From contig CM060733.1 in assembly GCA_030704615.1 (NCBI GenBank), positions 5,830,001 through 5,890,000 of the forward strand: a stretch of DNA of 60,000 nt, given 5' to 3'. Positions within the stretch are counted from its first letter, which is position 1. The number at the start of each line of letters is the position of its first letter. This DNA is from Takakia lepidozioides (Eukaryota > Streptophyta > Takakiopsida > Takakiales > Takakiaceae). Below are positions 50,366-60,000 of this stretch, piece by piece. The notes below the pieces were generated by a model that did not search any database, was not told the DNA's origin, and saw only the letters and a list, made by a program, of their open reading frames with translations. The position numbers were made by a program, and so were the translations under genes.

Positions 50366-51675
50366 TGGTCGTGTCCAGTTACCCTTCCACCAAAAAAGGA
50401 TGGATCCAAGCGGTTTTGTGGTGATTTTAGGCCAGTAAACCGTTTGACCAGAAGGGACTCTTACCCTATGCCATTAATTCAAGATGTTTTAAACCAGTTG
50501 GGGAAAGCCAAGTGGTTTTCTGCGCTGGATTTACAATCTGGTTTTTGGCAGATCAAAATGGACGACCGAGACATAAGCAAAACAACAGTGATCACAAAGA
50601 AGGGATTGTATGATGGCTAGTCATGCCATTCGGGCTAAAAAATGCCACTGCTACCTTTCAGAGAACAATGAATAGGGTACTCAAGGAAGAAATCAAAGAT
50701 TGCGCTAAAGTTTTTGTAGATGACGTCAATATCCATAGCAAGGACTGGGGAGATCACGTGGGACATATAAAGAGAGTACTGAGCAAGGTTAGAAAGGCCA
50801 ATCTTAGGCTCAATCCGGACAAGTGTTACTTTGCCAACTTACAGTTGGTATTCCTTGGGCATGTGATCTCTGAAGAGGGAACGTGGCCTGATCCAGATAA
50901 GATAGCTGTTATTGAAAGGTTTCCCTTGCCCAAAAACCACACTGCTCTCAAAAGCTACTTAGGCATGACAGGGTACTATAGGCCCTATGTCAAAGGATAT
51001 GCTGGAGTGGCAGTACCCTTGTTCACTCTAACCAAGAAGGATGTGAAGTTTATCTGGAGTGCAGAGGCACAAAACGCCTTTTCTGCCTTACAGGTGAAGT
51101 TGGTAACTGCTCCCATCCTGGCAAGACCAGATTTCTCAAGACCGTTCGTCTTGGATGTTGACTGGTCCATCAAAGGAGTAGGGGCAGTCTTGTCACAAAA
51201 GGAGTATAAAAAGGAGAGGGTCATTGCATACGCCAGTAAGGTACTATCTGATGCTCAGCGCAAATATCACCCTATGGAGGGTGAATGCTATGCCTTGGTA
51301 TGGGGAGTATTACACTTTAGGCAGTACCTGTATGGAACCCCTTTTGTAATCAGGACTGATCACAAACCGCTGGAGTGGTTGGCAACGGTAAGTGACGCAT
51401 ATGGACGCAGGGGTAGATGGATCATGATGTTACAAGATTTTGAGTTTAAAATTGTTCACAGAGCGGGTGCTAGGCATGCTAACGTAGATGCACTAAGCAG
51501 GTATCCAGTGGGACCAGCTGAGGAAACCGAGGAAATCGAGGTATACTCTACTTCTCTGTACAGTCAGAAAAGAGAAGGGAGAAAGAGGGATGGAGCCTAT
51601 CTTCTTAAGCTAGCTTGGGATAGGGGTGCCATCAATGCTTCGTTATTTCAATTTAAGGAGGGTAAGGAGGAGTGA
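50366..51675 (+). pseudogene. pol: Reverse transcriptase and RNase H of the complete element
   Basis: After the TAA the frame reads GSKRFCGDFRPVNRLTRRDS and WFSALDLQSGFWQIKMDD. A single missing T near 50615 shifts the frame; the rest runs open from 50623. MPFGLKNATATFQRTMN and the catalytic VFVDDVNIHS follow (FVDD in place of the usual YxDD, still with both Asp). RNase H has LDVDWSIKGVGAVLSQ, MEGECYALVWGVLHFRQYL and IRTDHKPLEWL, so Asp, Glu and Asp are all present. Confidence 0.9.
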
Positions 51676-52058
51676 GAGAAGAAGCTCATAGGCAAGTAGG
51701 GTATAGCAGTGAAAAAGGGGAGATGATTTGCAAGAGAGAAGAGTACTATGCATGTGTATGGGGCCTTTGGCACTTCAAGAAAATACTGTTGGGAAGTCAT
51801 TTTTCTTTGGAAACAGATCTAGATCCATATTGGTGGCTGTACTCGGAGCACCACATAGGCATAGACTTACTTGGTGACTTTTCATTTGAGTTCGTTCCGG
51901 GCATAGTAAGATCTTCCACAGGTGGAATGTTGACCAAGGCTCATGGCATATTGAAGGGAGAACTGAAACCAGGCATAATGCCAGATGGAGAAGAAAAGAG
52001 GGTGACTTTTGCTGCACAGACTTTTGCTACAAAAAAAAAAACAAGGAAAGGGTATTGA
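51672..52058 (+). pseudogene. Second, degenerate RNase H-like segment
   Basis: After the RNase H stop the next frame reads KREEYYACVWGLWHFKKILL, SHFSLETDLDPYWWLYSEHH and DFSFEFVPG. These align block by block with the preceding RNase H (MEGECYALVWGVLHFRQYLY, PFVIRTDHKPLEWL, DFEFKIVHRAG). The TDH active-site motif has become TDL. It looks like a tandem RNase H duplication, the second copy inactive. The poly-A run at 52031-52041 then breaks the frame. Confidence 0.6.
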
Positions 52059-53921
52059 TCAATCAAGCTCTGTCAATCTGGTAAGGGAGGGTATTTGGAA
52101 GGATAAGGGTGCAGGAAGGATAGAGGCTCCTGCAATCAGCAACAAGGAAAGGGAGCATCTGATGCCCTCTTGTCCCACCATCCATGTGATTACCCGAGGA
52201 TCTCGTGCTCGTGATAAGGAGCTAAGCGAGGTACATCCAGCCTGTGACCTTGTGGAAGAGCGATCGAACAATGAAAAAGGAAGCTTGCAAGAGACACCAT
52301 TCCTTCAACACTTGACAAGCACTCCAACAACAAGAAGAACGCGGGTGACTTCCTCATCAGAATGCCCAGCCAGGGAAAACATGGGGGGTGAGTGTTCCAC
52401 CAAGACGTTTTGTTCTTCAGACAATGATGGAACAAGTGGTTCAGAACAAGACACTTCTTCTTGCAACAAGATTGATGAAGGGGACTGGGTACCATGGACC
52501 GCACCCACCAAAGCTACTCAGATGTCATTATTACGTGAGGCTGAAAGATGGGGGAAAAAGTCTCTCATCAGCTCTGACCATCATACAGCAGCTGTTAAGG
52601 AGGAAAGGCAACCTGATGTGCTTGATGATGTGGAAGTCATGCACCTCTTATGTTTTGGAGAAGTCAATGACTACCTGACAAAAGAGGAGAGCAAGAGAGC
52701 CAAGAGGCGGGCAAGGCAGTACTCCTATCTCAAAGGTGAGGTCTACTTTGATGGAAGGGTAGTTCCACCAAGAACTGATAGAGGGGCAATAATCACTGAA
52801 GTACATGAAGCCACTGGCCACTTTGGAGTCAGAAGAACACAAGAGGAGATATGCCGACGTTATTCTGGCATGATAGAACAAAACTCATCAGGCAAGTACT
52901 CAAGGGCTGTGGTAAATGTCAGATGGCCAAACAAAACGGAGTGTTGCGCTCAGGTAGCTCAAAACTTCACAGCATTCCAGTAGTGGATCTGTTTTTCAGA
53001 GTTGCAATTGACACGGCAGGACCATTACCTATAACCAGCAGGGGCAATCAGTACTTTCTGGTGGCAATCGATCACTTCTCAAAATGGATAGAAGCTGCAC
53101 CAGTGGCAGATCATACAGCAGCCCTTGCTGCCCGCTTTCTTGAGGAAGAAGTAATTGACAGGTATAGCTGCCCACATACGTTGCTCACTGACAATGGCAC
53201 AGAGTGGGGAGGTGAGTTTGAAGATACATGCCGCGAATACGGTATAAAGAGGGAGCATAGCGCCCCCTACTGGCCTCAGTGTAACGGTATGGTGGAAAGG
53301 GTCATTAAGTCTCTCAAACAGAGCATCACCACCCTAGGAGTTGGAAACGACACTGAGTGGGATCAGAATCTCTATAAAGCCCTGTTTGGTTACAGAATGG
53401 GTGTCCATGCTTCCACTGGATTCTCACCTTTTCAGGTACTTACTGGTAGAATTCCAAGGCTGGGAATTGACAACAGGTTGCATTTTCTTACAACACCAGT
53501 AAATTCTGATGGATCTGTAGCAGAGGTCACACTTATGATGCAGCAGAAAATCCAGCTTCTCACAGAGATGAAGGCAAAGCTGCGAAAAAGTGTGAAGAAA
53601 GGGCAACGTCAATAGGCAAGAGATTATGAAAGGAGGCATCAAACTGGGCATACCTACTGCAAGTTGATGGAAAACAGCAAGGTTATGATGTTGAGGCCTG
53701 GAAAGAGATCTTCCATGACATCTCCATGGGAGGGACCTTATGACTTTTTGGGGTACAAAGATGCAGGAAACACCACAAGGACAGGGGAAGCTGCACGCAG
53801 ATGCAGGCTAAGAGATGGGGCAAACAATGAATGGGTAAGAAGTAGGAGGGACTTGAAACCCTTCATACCACCAGTGGGTGATCAGCCAGTGAAGGTGGTC
53901 AGTGAGGACCCTGACACTTAA
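52009..53921 (+). pseudogene. pol: Linker and integrase of the complete element
   Basis: 52009-52983 is a polar Ser/Thr linker, then the integrase N-terminus (YSYLKGEVYFDGRVVPPRTD, HEATGHFGVRRTQEEICRRY). A lesion near 52860 moves it to the frame 52851-53615: CGKCQMAKQNG, first Asp VAIDTAGPLP, second Asp LLTDNGTEWGG and Glu QCNGMVERVIKSL, so the DDE triad is complete. A TAG at 53613-53615 interrupts, and the same frame continues to 53921 with a barrel (SPWEGPYDFLGYKD) and tail LKPFIPPV. No chromodomain or PHD finger. Confidence 0.88.
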
Positions 53922-53950
53922 AAAGGGAGACACACTACATATGTAGTGTG
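53920..53950 (+). promoter_or_regulatory. Polypurine tract followed by a 20-bp perfect palindrome
   Basis: AAAAAGGGAGA (53920-53930) primes plus-strand synthesis. CACACTACAT at 53931 and ATGTAGTGTG at 53941 form a perfect palindrome across the LTR start at 53942. Confidence 0.75.
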
Positions 53951-56157
53951 AATGCACGGGAGTGACATTACATTTTGGCTTCACCGTTAAGACCCTGCAT
54001 CACTATAATGGGAGGGCCCTGATACCAACTGCAAGAGGGATATATCCCTCCATACAGGTAATTTTGTGGGCATACTGTACTCATGCGTTGCCAAAATAAA
54101 AATGGCTAAGTCGTGACCATGCATTTTTCATCCATGCGATGAACGTTTTCGTCACTGATGCTCAACCTAAAAATCGCGAGGAAAGAAGAACGAAGAGGAA
54201 GATGACGGACGATTCGTAGCAGCTGCCGCGAGCTGTGGTGTTGACAGGGCAGTCTGTGTTGAGAGGTTGTACCTGCGTTGTGGGACTTCGCTTGGTTTAG
54301 AGGGCAGCATTAAGTGCCTCTGCTTGGTATTCTGTGTAAAGGGAAGCGGTGCCGTCTTTCTCGTTGTGATGATCAATTCATGGAGATAGGAGCATGTAAG
54401 GAGAGCGGCGCACCACCGCTGCCGCCACTGTCTTGAAGATGACAGTTATGGGCAGATGATCAAGCAAGGAGAACGGCCACCTGCCAGAAGCACAAGGAAG
54501 AGAATCTGAGCACAATCAATGGAGGCGATAAGGCATGTGGAGTGCTGGCTGGATGGCAACACAAGTTATCTGTAATCAGGCTTCTAGCTGCTTTTTGTCT
54601 TCTTGCTATAGGTCCATTTCAGTTCTTAAAGAGCTACATGCATAGAAGAATAGAGCAATTTAGTTGGCAAACCACAGGATGCTCCATAGGATGATGAGGA
54701 GACATCATGGCATGATAAACTCTGGAATCAAGACAAGGAGAAAAGGTTGTGGTGGCTGCTGACAGGCGATGGTGAGGTGCCATCTTGGCAGGCTGACCCA
54801 CCGCTTCACTGGAGGATAAAAACAGATAAGTTGGTAGACTGTGGGCTTCTTCTTTTGGGCGGACTTAGAAATCGCTTTTGGTAGATTTAGGACTGCCCTT
54901 TTTGTTGAAAGGAAAGGGTGGAGACATGTGATAGAGGAAAGGTTTTTGGAAATGGAATGGAGACTCTGGACTTCAAACCAGAACATGGAAGGAATGGATA
55001 CACCTGCTGTCGTAGTGTCAGTAAGAAAAATGAGTGAAGAGAGAGAGAGAGAGACTGTTGTCACAGAAAACAGAATGGTCACTGTTGTCTTCATTCTTGT
55101 TCTTGTTTCAGTGTTGTAAACCTGCACACAATGCTGTTGGGGGGTAGTGATACACTGGACCCAATGTAGATATAGCTTGTTTGCTTGGAGAGATAATTGA
55201 GCTGGAACTGTATGAAAACACAAAAGGGATAAGGTGTGATTTCAGCATTGTATCAGGATATGAACGACTTAAGCCCTTTTGTTGAAAGGAAAAGAGAGAT
55301 GTTGGGGTATTCAGGTTGAATCTGAAGAAGGGATGAGAGCTGTTTTGGGAAATGGGATCTTTTAAAAGAAAAGGGTAGTGTGAAGGGTTGAGTATTGACA
55401 GAGAGAAGAGAGAGAGAGATAGAGAGACTGATGAAAGGGATGGTTTTGCCTTGTGAGACCAATGATGACTTCAAGGCTGGCTGCACTGGATGCCTGGCGG
55501 AGTGTGCATTTGCATTACGTGATAGATGGGCTGTATGTGAAGAAGTAAGGAGCCTGTAGACATAGACAGAGATAGAGAAACAGACGAGAAAAAGAAAAGA
55601 GAGAGAGAGAGAGAGCTGCTCAGCAAAAGGGGTTGATGGGGGGATGGCCAACTTGGAGAGATTGAGATGAAGAAAGCATGAATCCTGAAGGAAAACCAGT
55701 GCCCCTGCAGTTTATGAAGATCTGAGCTGTCTCCCTCTAAATATGTGTCACCATTACAAAAATGGGATTTCCGACATGTCACTGCTCAAAGGGGGTTCAC
55801 ATTAAGGGTCGTATTCACCGCTGCCATTGGGCTGCTTGCATCACAGAAAAGATCGCGCCAACACTGTTGGCGCAGTGAGCATAGGGCCAGGCTGTTGCAT
55901 AGAAGTAGAACCGAGGGCAAGAACAAACCAAAGACTCCTATCCATGTCTTCTCTTCCGCTGCGGCGTGGATGAGGATTCCGCAAACTCTGATCACGAACG
56001 AACCTGAGGGAAAAACCCATATAGCCTCATGACGATGGTTGGACAGAAAAGAGAACGCTCCTTTCCTTTGCCCTGATACTTCAACAGGGACGAGTAGGAG
56101 GAGTACAGATTTAGGATTAACCAGAAGGGGATTCACGCCCCTTCTTTTCACACTACA
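53942..56157 (+). repeat. 3' LTR (about 2.22 kb)
   Basis: Starts TGTAGTGTGAA and ends TTCACACTACA, a perfect 11-bp terminal inverted repeat. Near-identical to the 5' LTR except for about 708 extra bp at about 55339-56046. It contains GA-rich microsatellite tracts near 55395 and 55595. Confidence 0.9.
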
Positions 56158-56430
56158 TGTTCTTCTTCATTCTGTAAAAATATCAAAATGTCGTCCAAAT
56201 AGATGACTACAAAGTCATCTAAAAATTCTCGAAAGATGTCATTCATCATATGCTGGAAAAATTGCTGGAGCATTCGTACGACCGAAAGGCATAACACTGT
56301 ATTCAAAATGTCCGTACCTTGTTCGATTTTTTTTTTTTTTTCTATTCGTCTCCTTCTTTTATCTGTACAAGGTTATAAGCTGTTCTCAAGTCAATTTTGG
56401 TGAAAATCTTTGTTCGTCCCAGCTGGTCGA
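56158..56430 (-). pseudogene. Old gypsy fragment: RT catalytic region (right half)
   Basis: The minus strand encodes [17 protein letters not shown]-type sequence, [19 protein letters not shown] followed by [13 protein letters not shown], ending at the ATGTT target duplication. It continues into the fragment ending at 45849. A frameshift and a T-run near 56326-56342 break it. Confidence 0.88.
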
Positions 56431-57180
56431 TAAGCCCCAAACTAGAGATACAAGACTAGACAAGAAGTCAAGGTCGGCGTGGCCGAATGCATGATGGGTA
56501 TACATGAATCAAGATGATCTTTATAACAATGGAGAAGAGTACAAGATACTGGAACTCGACTTGATTACTGGAGTGTTGGAAATTGGACTGGAGTACCAGA
56601 TACTGGAAACTGGACTAGAGTACTGGAAGTTGGACTGGAGTACTGGAACTGGAAACAAGAGTAGCTTGAACTTGTGTTGGTGAGACTGAAGAGTGTCTAG
56701 TCTCGCCTCCTATATATACTGGCTACTAGGAAGTTCCCTAAGAAGCTTCCCCAATGGAGGTTTCTTGATGGAGAAGTTTCTAAGGTTAAACAAAGGTTTC
56801 TTGGTGGAGAAGTTTCCTTAAACAAAGGAGAAGTTTCTTCCAAAGGAAGTTTCCTGAGCAGTTTTCAAGTTACTCTCGATAATTTGGTAAACTCCCAGTA
56901 ATTTGGTAACTAATGGTAACTCATGGTAGACCATGGTAAATTATGGTAAATTATGATAACTTCCGGTAACATGGTAACTTGGTAACTTCTGGTATTTACT
57001 CCTGATAAGTTTCTATGGGCTATGTCCGTGACAACTGCAATAGGCATGTACCCTAGACACCACTACCCTATTTACTACATCCCTCTGGTTACCCGGTGTC
57101 CCCTGGACACCTGTTTTCTTTATAGGGCCCACCCCCGAAAGGGGGCAGTAGTCGTATGGCGAAGTGGCTCTTAGTTACAC
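56431..57180. repeat. Simple degenerate repeats (TACTGGA, GGAGAAGTTTC and GGTAA families)
   Basis: Three neighbouring families: TGGACTGGAGTACTGGAA units at 56540-56660; GGAGAAGTTTCxxxxxAACAAAGG units at 56755-56860; and GGTAACT/ATGGTAAATT units at 56885-57000. A TATA-like CCTATATATACT lies at 56708-56719. This could be the LTR of the older minus-strand element, but I see no partner copy. Confidence 0.45.
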
Positions 57181-58069
57181 CGGCTTTGGCCGGAGTTTTT
57201 TTTTTCTCTAAACCAATTAAATATATTTCCAATCATTGAAAGTTGCAAGAACATTTGAAACCAAAGAATATGGTCCAAACACAAATTATAGATACAATGT
57301 ACCTTAAAATAGGAGCAGAATGCACATGATCATGTCTAGGTCTTTCTTCAATGCATTCATGTCATGAGTCATTGCCTCTACACTCTCTGCATGTGTGAGT
57401 GGTTGATGTGGAGGTGCCATAGCATTTCACATAAATACGCCACTAACAAACTCTCGACTTTGTACCTCAGTAATCTGCAGTTCTTCTAGAACATCACAAT
57501 ATTTTCTTTTCTTTCAATCTTTAAAGGATTGAGCAATAATAGTCATTACAATCATATCTCTATGGATAGTTGGTCATACATCTTGTATGATTGTTCATCA
57601 TGATGATTTGTAATTGTTATCCGAACTGTTGCCGGAATTTGAGTTTGTATCATCCTATAGGATGCAGAACATATGTGGTGAACAATGGAAAAAAATGAAT
57701 GATTGAAGCTAGAAAGAATTTGCAATGCCAATTAAATGCAAGCGCGAAAGATAGAAAATGAACAAGATTGGATAGGCGAGAGGGTCAGCTGTATCCACCC
57801 ACACAATTGCCCAAAGAGTAGCTTAGGGAGTCGTAGTGGGGGTGACATAGGACTCACCATGAGGCTGAGGCCTTGTGGTGGGAGTCATGGGGAGTCTTGG
57901 GACTCAACACGGTCCATTGGGGCCGTGGTGGGTGGGCCAAGACTCACCGCGACTCATCATAGGGAGTCAAGGGTCATTTGGACTCTGTTGTAGGACTATT
58001 GTTGTGTAATCACAATTATGACTAATCACACCCGTTATCGTCTTAATCCACTACAGTAAATGATTTAAT
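57181..58069. other. No recognised gene
   Basis: On the minus strand near 57330-57420 a short frame reads THAESVEAMTHDMNALKKDL, a helical remnant I cannot assign. At 57830-57980 GGAGTC and GACTCACC recur irregularly. Confidence 0.3.
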
Positions 58070-58387
58070 TCAGTAAGTTGCTGCAATAACTTTCTGATAA
58101 ATTATGCCAGTCCATGTCCCTACTTTGGCTAACTTGTCAAAATGAATGTGCTCCAGATTGTCTTTGCCCATGATGCCTCGAAGTACCAAGAATCCCAGCT
58201 CCAATGTTATTCCGATCAATGAAACCAAAGTTATTGGATTTCGAATAGGTTGAAGAAAAAAACGTTGATCAACATTTGCATCATCTTTGAAGGGGAGGTG
58301 ATAAACAAATTGTTTGTATATGAAAGCAACGTCTCGATCTAACACTTTATAAGAAGAGCCCAATTTGCACAATCCATTTTTTTTCAC
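58070..58387 (-). CDS. Unrecognised 105-codon ORF or exon
   Basis: The frame has normal amino-acid composition (YKVLDRDVAFIYKQFVYHLP, then RFFLQPIRNPITLVSLIGIT) and a moderately hydrophobic segment. It reads like one exon of a larger protein, but I do not recognise the family. It lies 218 bases downstream of the DNAAF6-like stop on the same strand and is probably a separate unit. Confidence 0.35.
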   Translation of the reverse strand: MKKNGLCKLGSSYKVLDRDVAFIYKQFVYHLPFKDDANVDQRFFLQPIRNPITLVSLIGITLELGFLVLRGIMGKDNLEHIHFDKLAKVGTWTGIIYQKVIAATY

Positions 58388-58605
58388 GTCATTTACTGAG
58401 TGGATAAGTGTGTTCTATCCCCTCTTGAAAAAAGTAAACAACTCAAACTTAGTAGGCTCAAATATTGCAGCCATGCATAATGTTTATAGCTAACCAACTC
58501 TTCCCCGGGGTCAGTTTCTGGCCCCATGGACCGGGCTGAATGATGTACACAGACAATTCAACTTAGTTCTTGATGGTATCCATGCTTGCATGCAAGATAA
58601 TTTAT

Positions 58606-59260
58606 TCAAGTTGACAAAAGATCGCGACCAACGATGGGCATAGTGATAATCAACATACTTTGAACCGCATCCCACTTGGCAGAGCTGCATTCCATGTTGA
58701 TCTTATGAGGCAAGTACGTTGTCAAGAAGCTAGTAACAACCAACATCATTTTGTCATTCCCTAGTATATTTTTCTCTCCCATTCAAATCTATGCAAACAA
58801 GAAAATACAGACGTCTTAAAAGATTGAAGAAAGAATAAATTGAGCGAGAGTTAGAAAACTTACTATGTGGGAGAGCACAACTTCACATAGGTGGGTTGCA
58901 CATCCAGCTCTAATTCACCAAGACCTTCAGTTCCAGGCAGTTGAATTTTCATAACCAGGTCTTCGCAACAGAGGCTGGAGCAATTCTTCTCACTCTACGC
59001 TTGTCCCAAAAATCCCTCTTGACATAATTAGGTAGATGTGTTGTGAAAATAAAAAAGGAAATTGGTGCATGTGAAGAGGTCTATAAGTGGCATTACCTAA
59101 AGCATTGAACAGGTCGCGTGTGTGTGTATATATATGTAACGCTTTCCTAGAACATCGAATTGTGAGTATAAGAAACCAGACTTCCTTCAGGATGAGCACA
59201 TGGCCTGGTTGCCAAATGTCATTGTTTTCCAAACCCTTCTTAGATTTTTTAATTTGATGA
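58606..59260 (-). CDS. DNAAF6: DNAAF6/PIH1D3-like dynein arm assembly factor, C-terminal exons
   Basis: Two minus-strand exons join in frame. Exon A, 58994-58864, contains LCCEDLVMKIQLPGTEGLGE and ends SPT plus a split codon. Exon B, 58729-58606, contains YLPHKINMECSSAKWD, MLIITMPIV and a TGA. The 134-bp intron begins GTAAGT and ends TAG, phase 2. The CCEDLVxKIxLPGT start, SPTY strand and LPHK...AKWD pattern match the C-terminal CS-like domain of PIH1D3/DNAAF6, which helps pre-assemble axonemal dynein in the cytoplasm. Upstream, 59150-59246 holds NNDIW and a possible conserved block, and the frame before exon A shows FLG then a TAG, so the N-terminal part may be decayed. Only a plant with flagellate sperm should keep it. 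Confidence 0.65.
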
Positions 59261-59522
59261 TTGTGTGTTAGTACCAAGTAATTATAGACCCCAGGTTATG
59301 AAGTATATAGGTGATTACCATTTGCATGTATACGTCATTGGCAGAGACAGCCTGCTTGTACACAAAATCATATCTGCACATCTCCCTCTCCCCAATTATA
59401 AGGCTTATAATTACATCTCTCATTTTTGTGATTATTCTACTCTTCGGGCAAGAACTGTCAGAGAGCACAGACCTCAACCTGGGGGATAAGGGGAGAATGT
59501 CTCCCAACAAGTCCAGAATACC

Positions 59523-59886
59523 CTACCATATGAGAATGGGGGTGCAGAAGTCACCACACTCGAGAATAACACAAGCTATATTTGTGGGGGTATTGTGATA
59601 ATGATTTTCTGAATCAGGTCCTAGAAGTGCCAATCCAGCAAATGTCCCCTTCTTGTGCAACGATTCTGGATCCTTGTAGAACTCAAAGCAAACCATTGGG
59701 TGATCCCTAGAACTTTCATCTATGGGCAATAATGTTTTTGACCCTCATGTTGGAACACAAAACGCTGGAATGGGGAGGTAAAAGTAGTTACTGGGGTCGG
59801 ATATGGCCGCCGTGCTGGCCAGCTTCCAAATCCAAAATGATTTTCGGCTCATTTTCCTTCTCTTCGTCTGCGAATCCACCCACCAT
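59523..59886 (-). CDS. Possible exons of an unrecognised gene
   Basis: A first exon could start at ATG 59886 (MVGGFADEEKENEPKIILDL) and end at a GTAACT donor near 59790. A second open segment ending at 59523 contains CFEFYKDPESLHKKG followed by TFAGLALLGPDSE and looks coding. I do not recognise it. It is on the same strand as the DNAAF6-like gene and could be its upstream neighbour or its 5' part. Confidence 0.3.
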
Positions 59887-60000
59887 TCGTTTGCCCAATG
59901 TAAGCTGAGTATGCACTAGTTCACACTTTCATACACGTAATTAGCTCAAAACTTAAAGGGTTGCATTGGACATCTTTGAAAAAGACATCTAACAATTGGG

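Larger units (their letters stand above)
45850..56157 (+). mobile_element. Complete 10.3-kb Ty3/gypsy retrotransposon, recently inserted
   Basis: Both LTRs, a tRNA-iMet primer site (47352-47363), Gag-protease, RT, RNase H, integrase and polypurine tract are present in order. ATGTT flanks both sides (45845-45849 and 56157-56161), the target duplication. Removing the element rejoins the older minus-strand RT in frame. I count about a dozen substitutions between the LTRs over 1.5 kb, so insertion was fairly recent, yet several lesions disable it. Confidence 0.93.

Overview
The window looks like a repeat-rich nuclear contig of a land plant. Two things point to a seed-free plant with swimming sperm (fern, lycophyte or bryophyte; the repeat load favours a fern or lycophyte). 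First, there is a PLS-type pentatricopeptide-repeat (PPR) gene plus several PPR fragments. Second, the last two exons of a DNAAF6/PIH1D3-like dynein-arm assembly factor lie on the minus strand near the right end. About two thirds of the window is Ty3/gypsy retrotransposon sequence from at least four lineages, and a 500-base run of N marks an assembly gap at 15124-15623.

Layout. 1-10.5 kb: a frameshifted PPR gene (minus), a broken unknown gene (minus), short degenerate repeats and a candidate one-pass membrane protein gene (minus). 10.56-15.12 kb: a decayed minus-strand chromovirus-like gypsy element whose tRNA-iMet primer site and LTR run into the gap. 15.6-17.2 kb: a PAS-like fragment and an unrecognised 249-codon ORF. 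17.2-25.34 kb: a gypsy element (copy 1) with a C5 cytosine methyltransferase domain between protease and reverse transcriptase, and a PHD finger at the end of the integrase. 25.7-31.5 kb: the 3' half of an Athila/Tat-like element followed by a coiled-coil ORF between CACAGCC minisatellites. 32.1-33.8 kb: a PPR-fragment block and a third minisatellite of the same motif. 34.0-44.83 kb: a second, broken copy (copy 2) of the methyltransferase element, interrupted by a 5-kb PPR-fragment block and a small tRNA-like insertion. 44.83-56.43 kb: an old minus-strand gypsy fragment split by a complete 10.3-kb gypsy element (45850-56157) with long LTRs, primer site, polypurine tract and an ATGTT target duplication. 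56.4-60 kb: simple repeats, an unknown minus-strand ORF, the DNAAF6-like exons and possible exons of another gene.

The most interesting system is the methyltransferase/PHD retrotransposon. Its order is leader with paired stem-loops, Gag (two zinc knuckles, RGG box), aspartic protease, DNMT3-type methyltransferase, reverse transcriptase, RNase H, integrase, PHD finger. Methyltransferase motifs I, IV (PCQ), VI (ENV) and VIII are intact in copy 1. Copy 2 has the same order but lost the catalytic half. Each copy carries private frameshifts or stops, so neither is active as assembled, but side by side they show what the family encoded. An element carrying both a DNA-methylation writer and a histone-tail-reader type fold suggests a retrotransposon that manages its own chromatin state; that part is inference.
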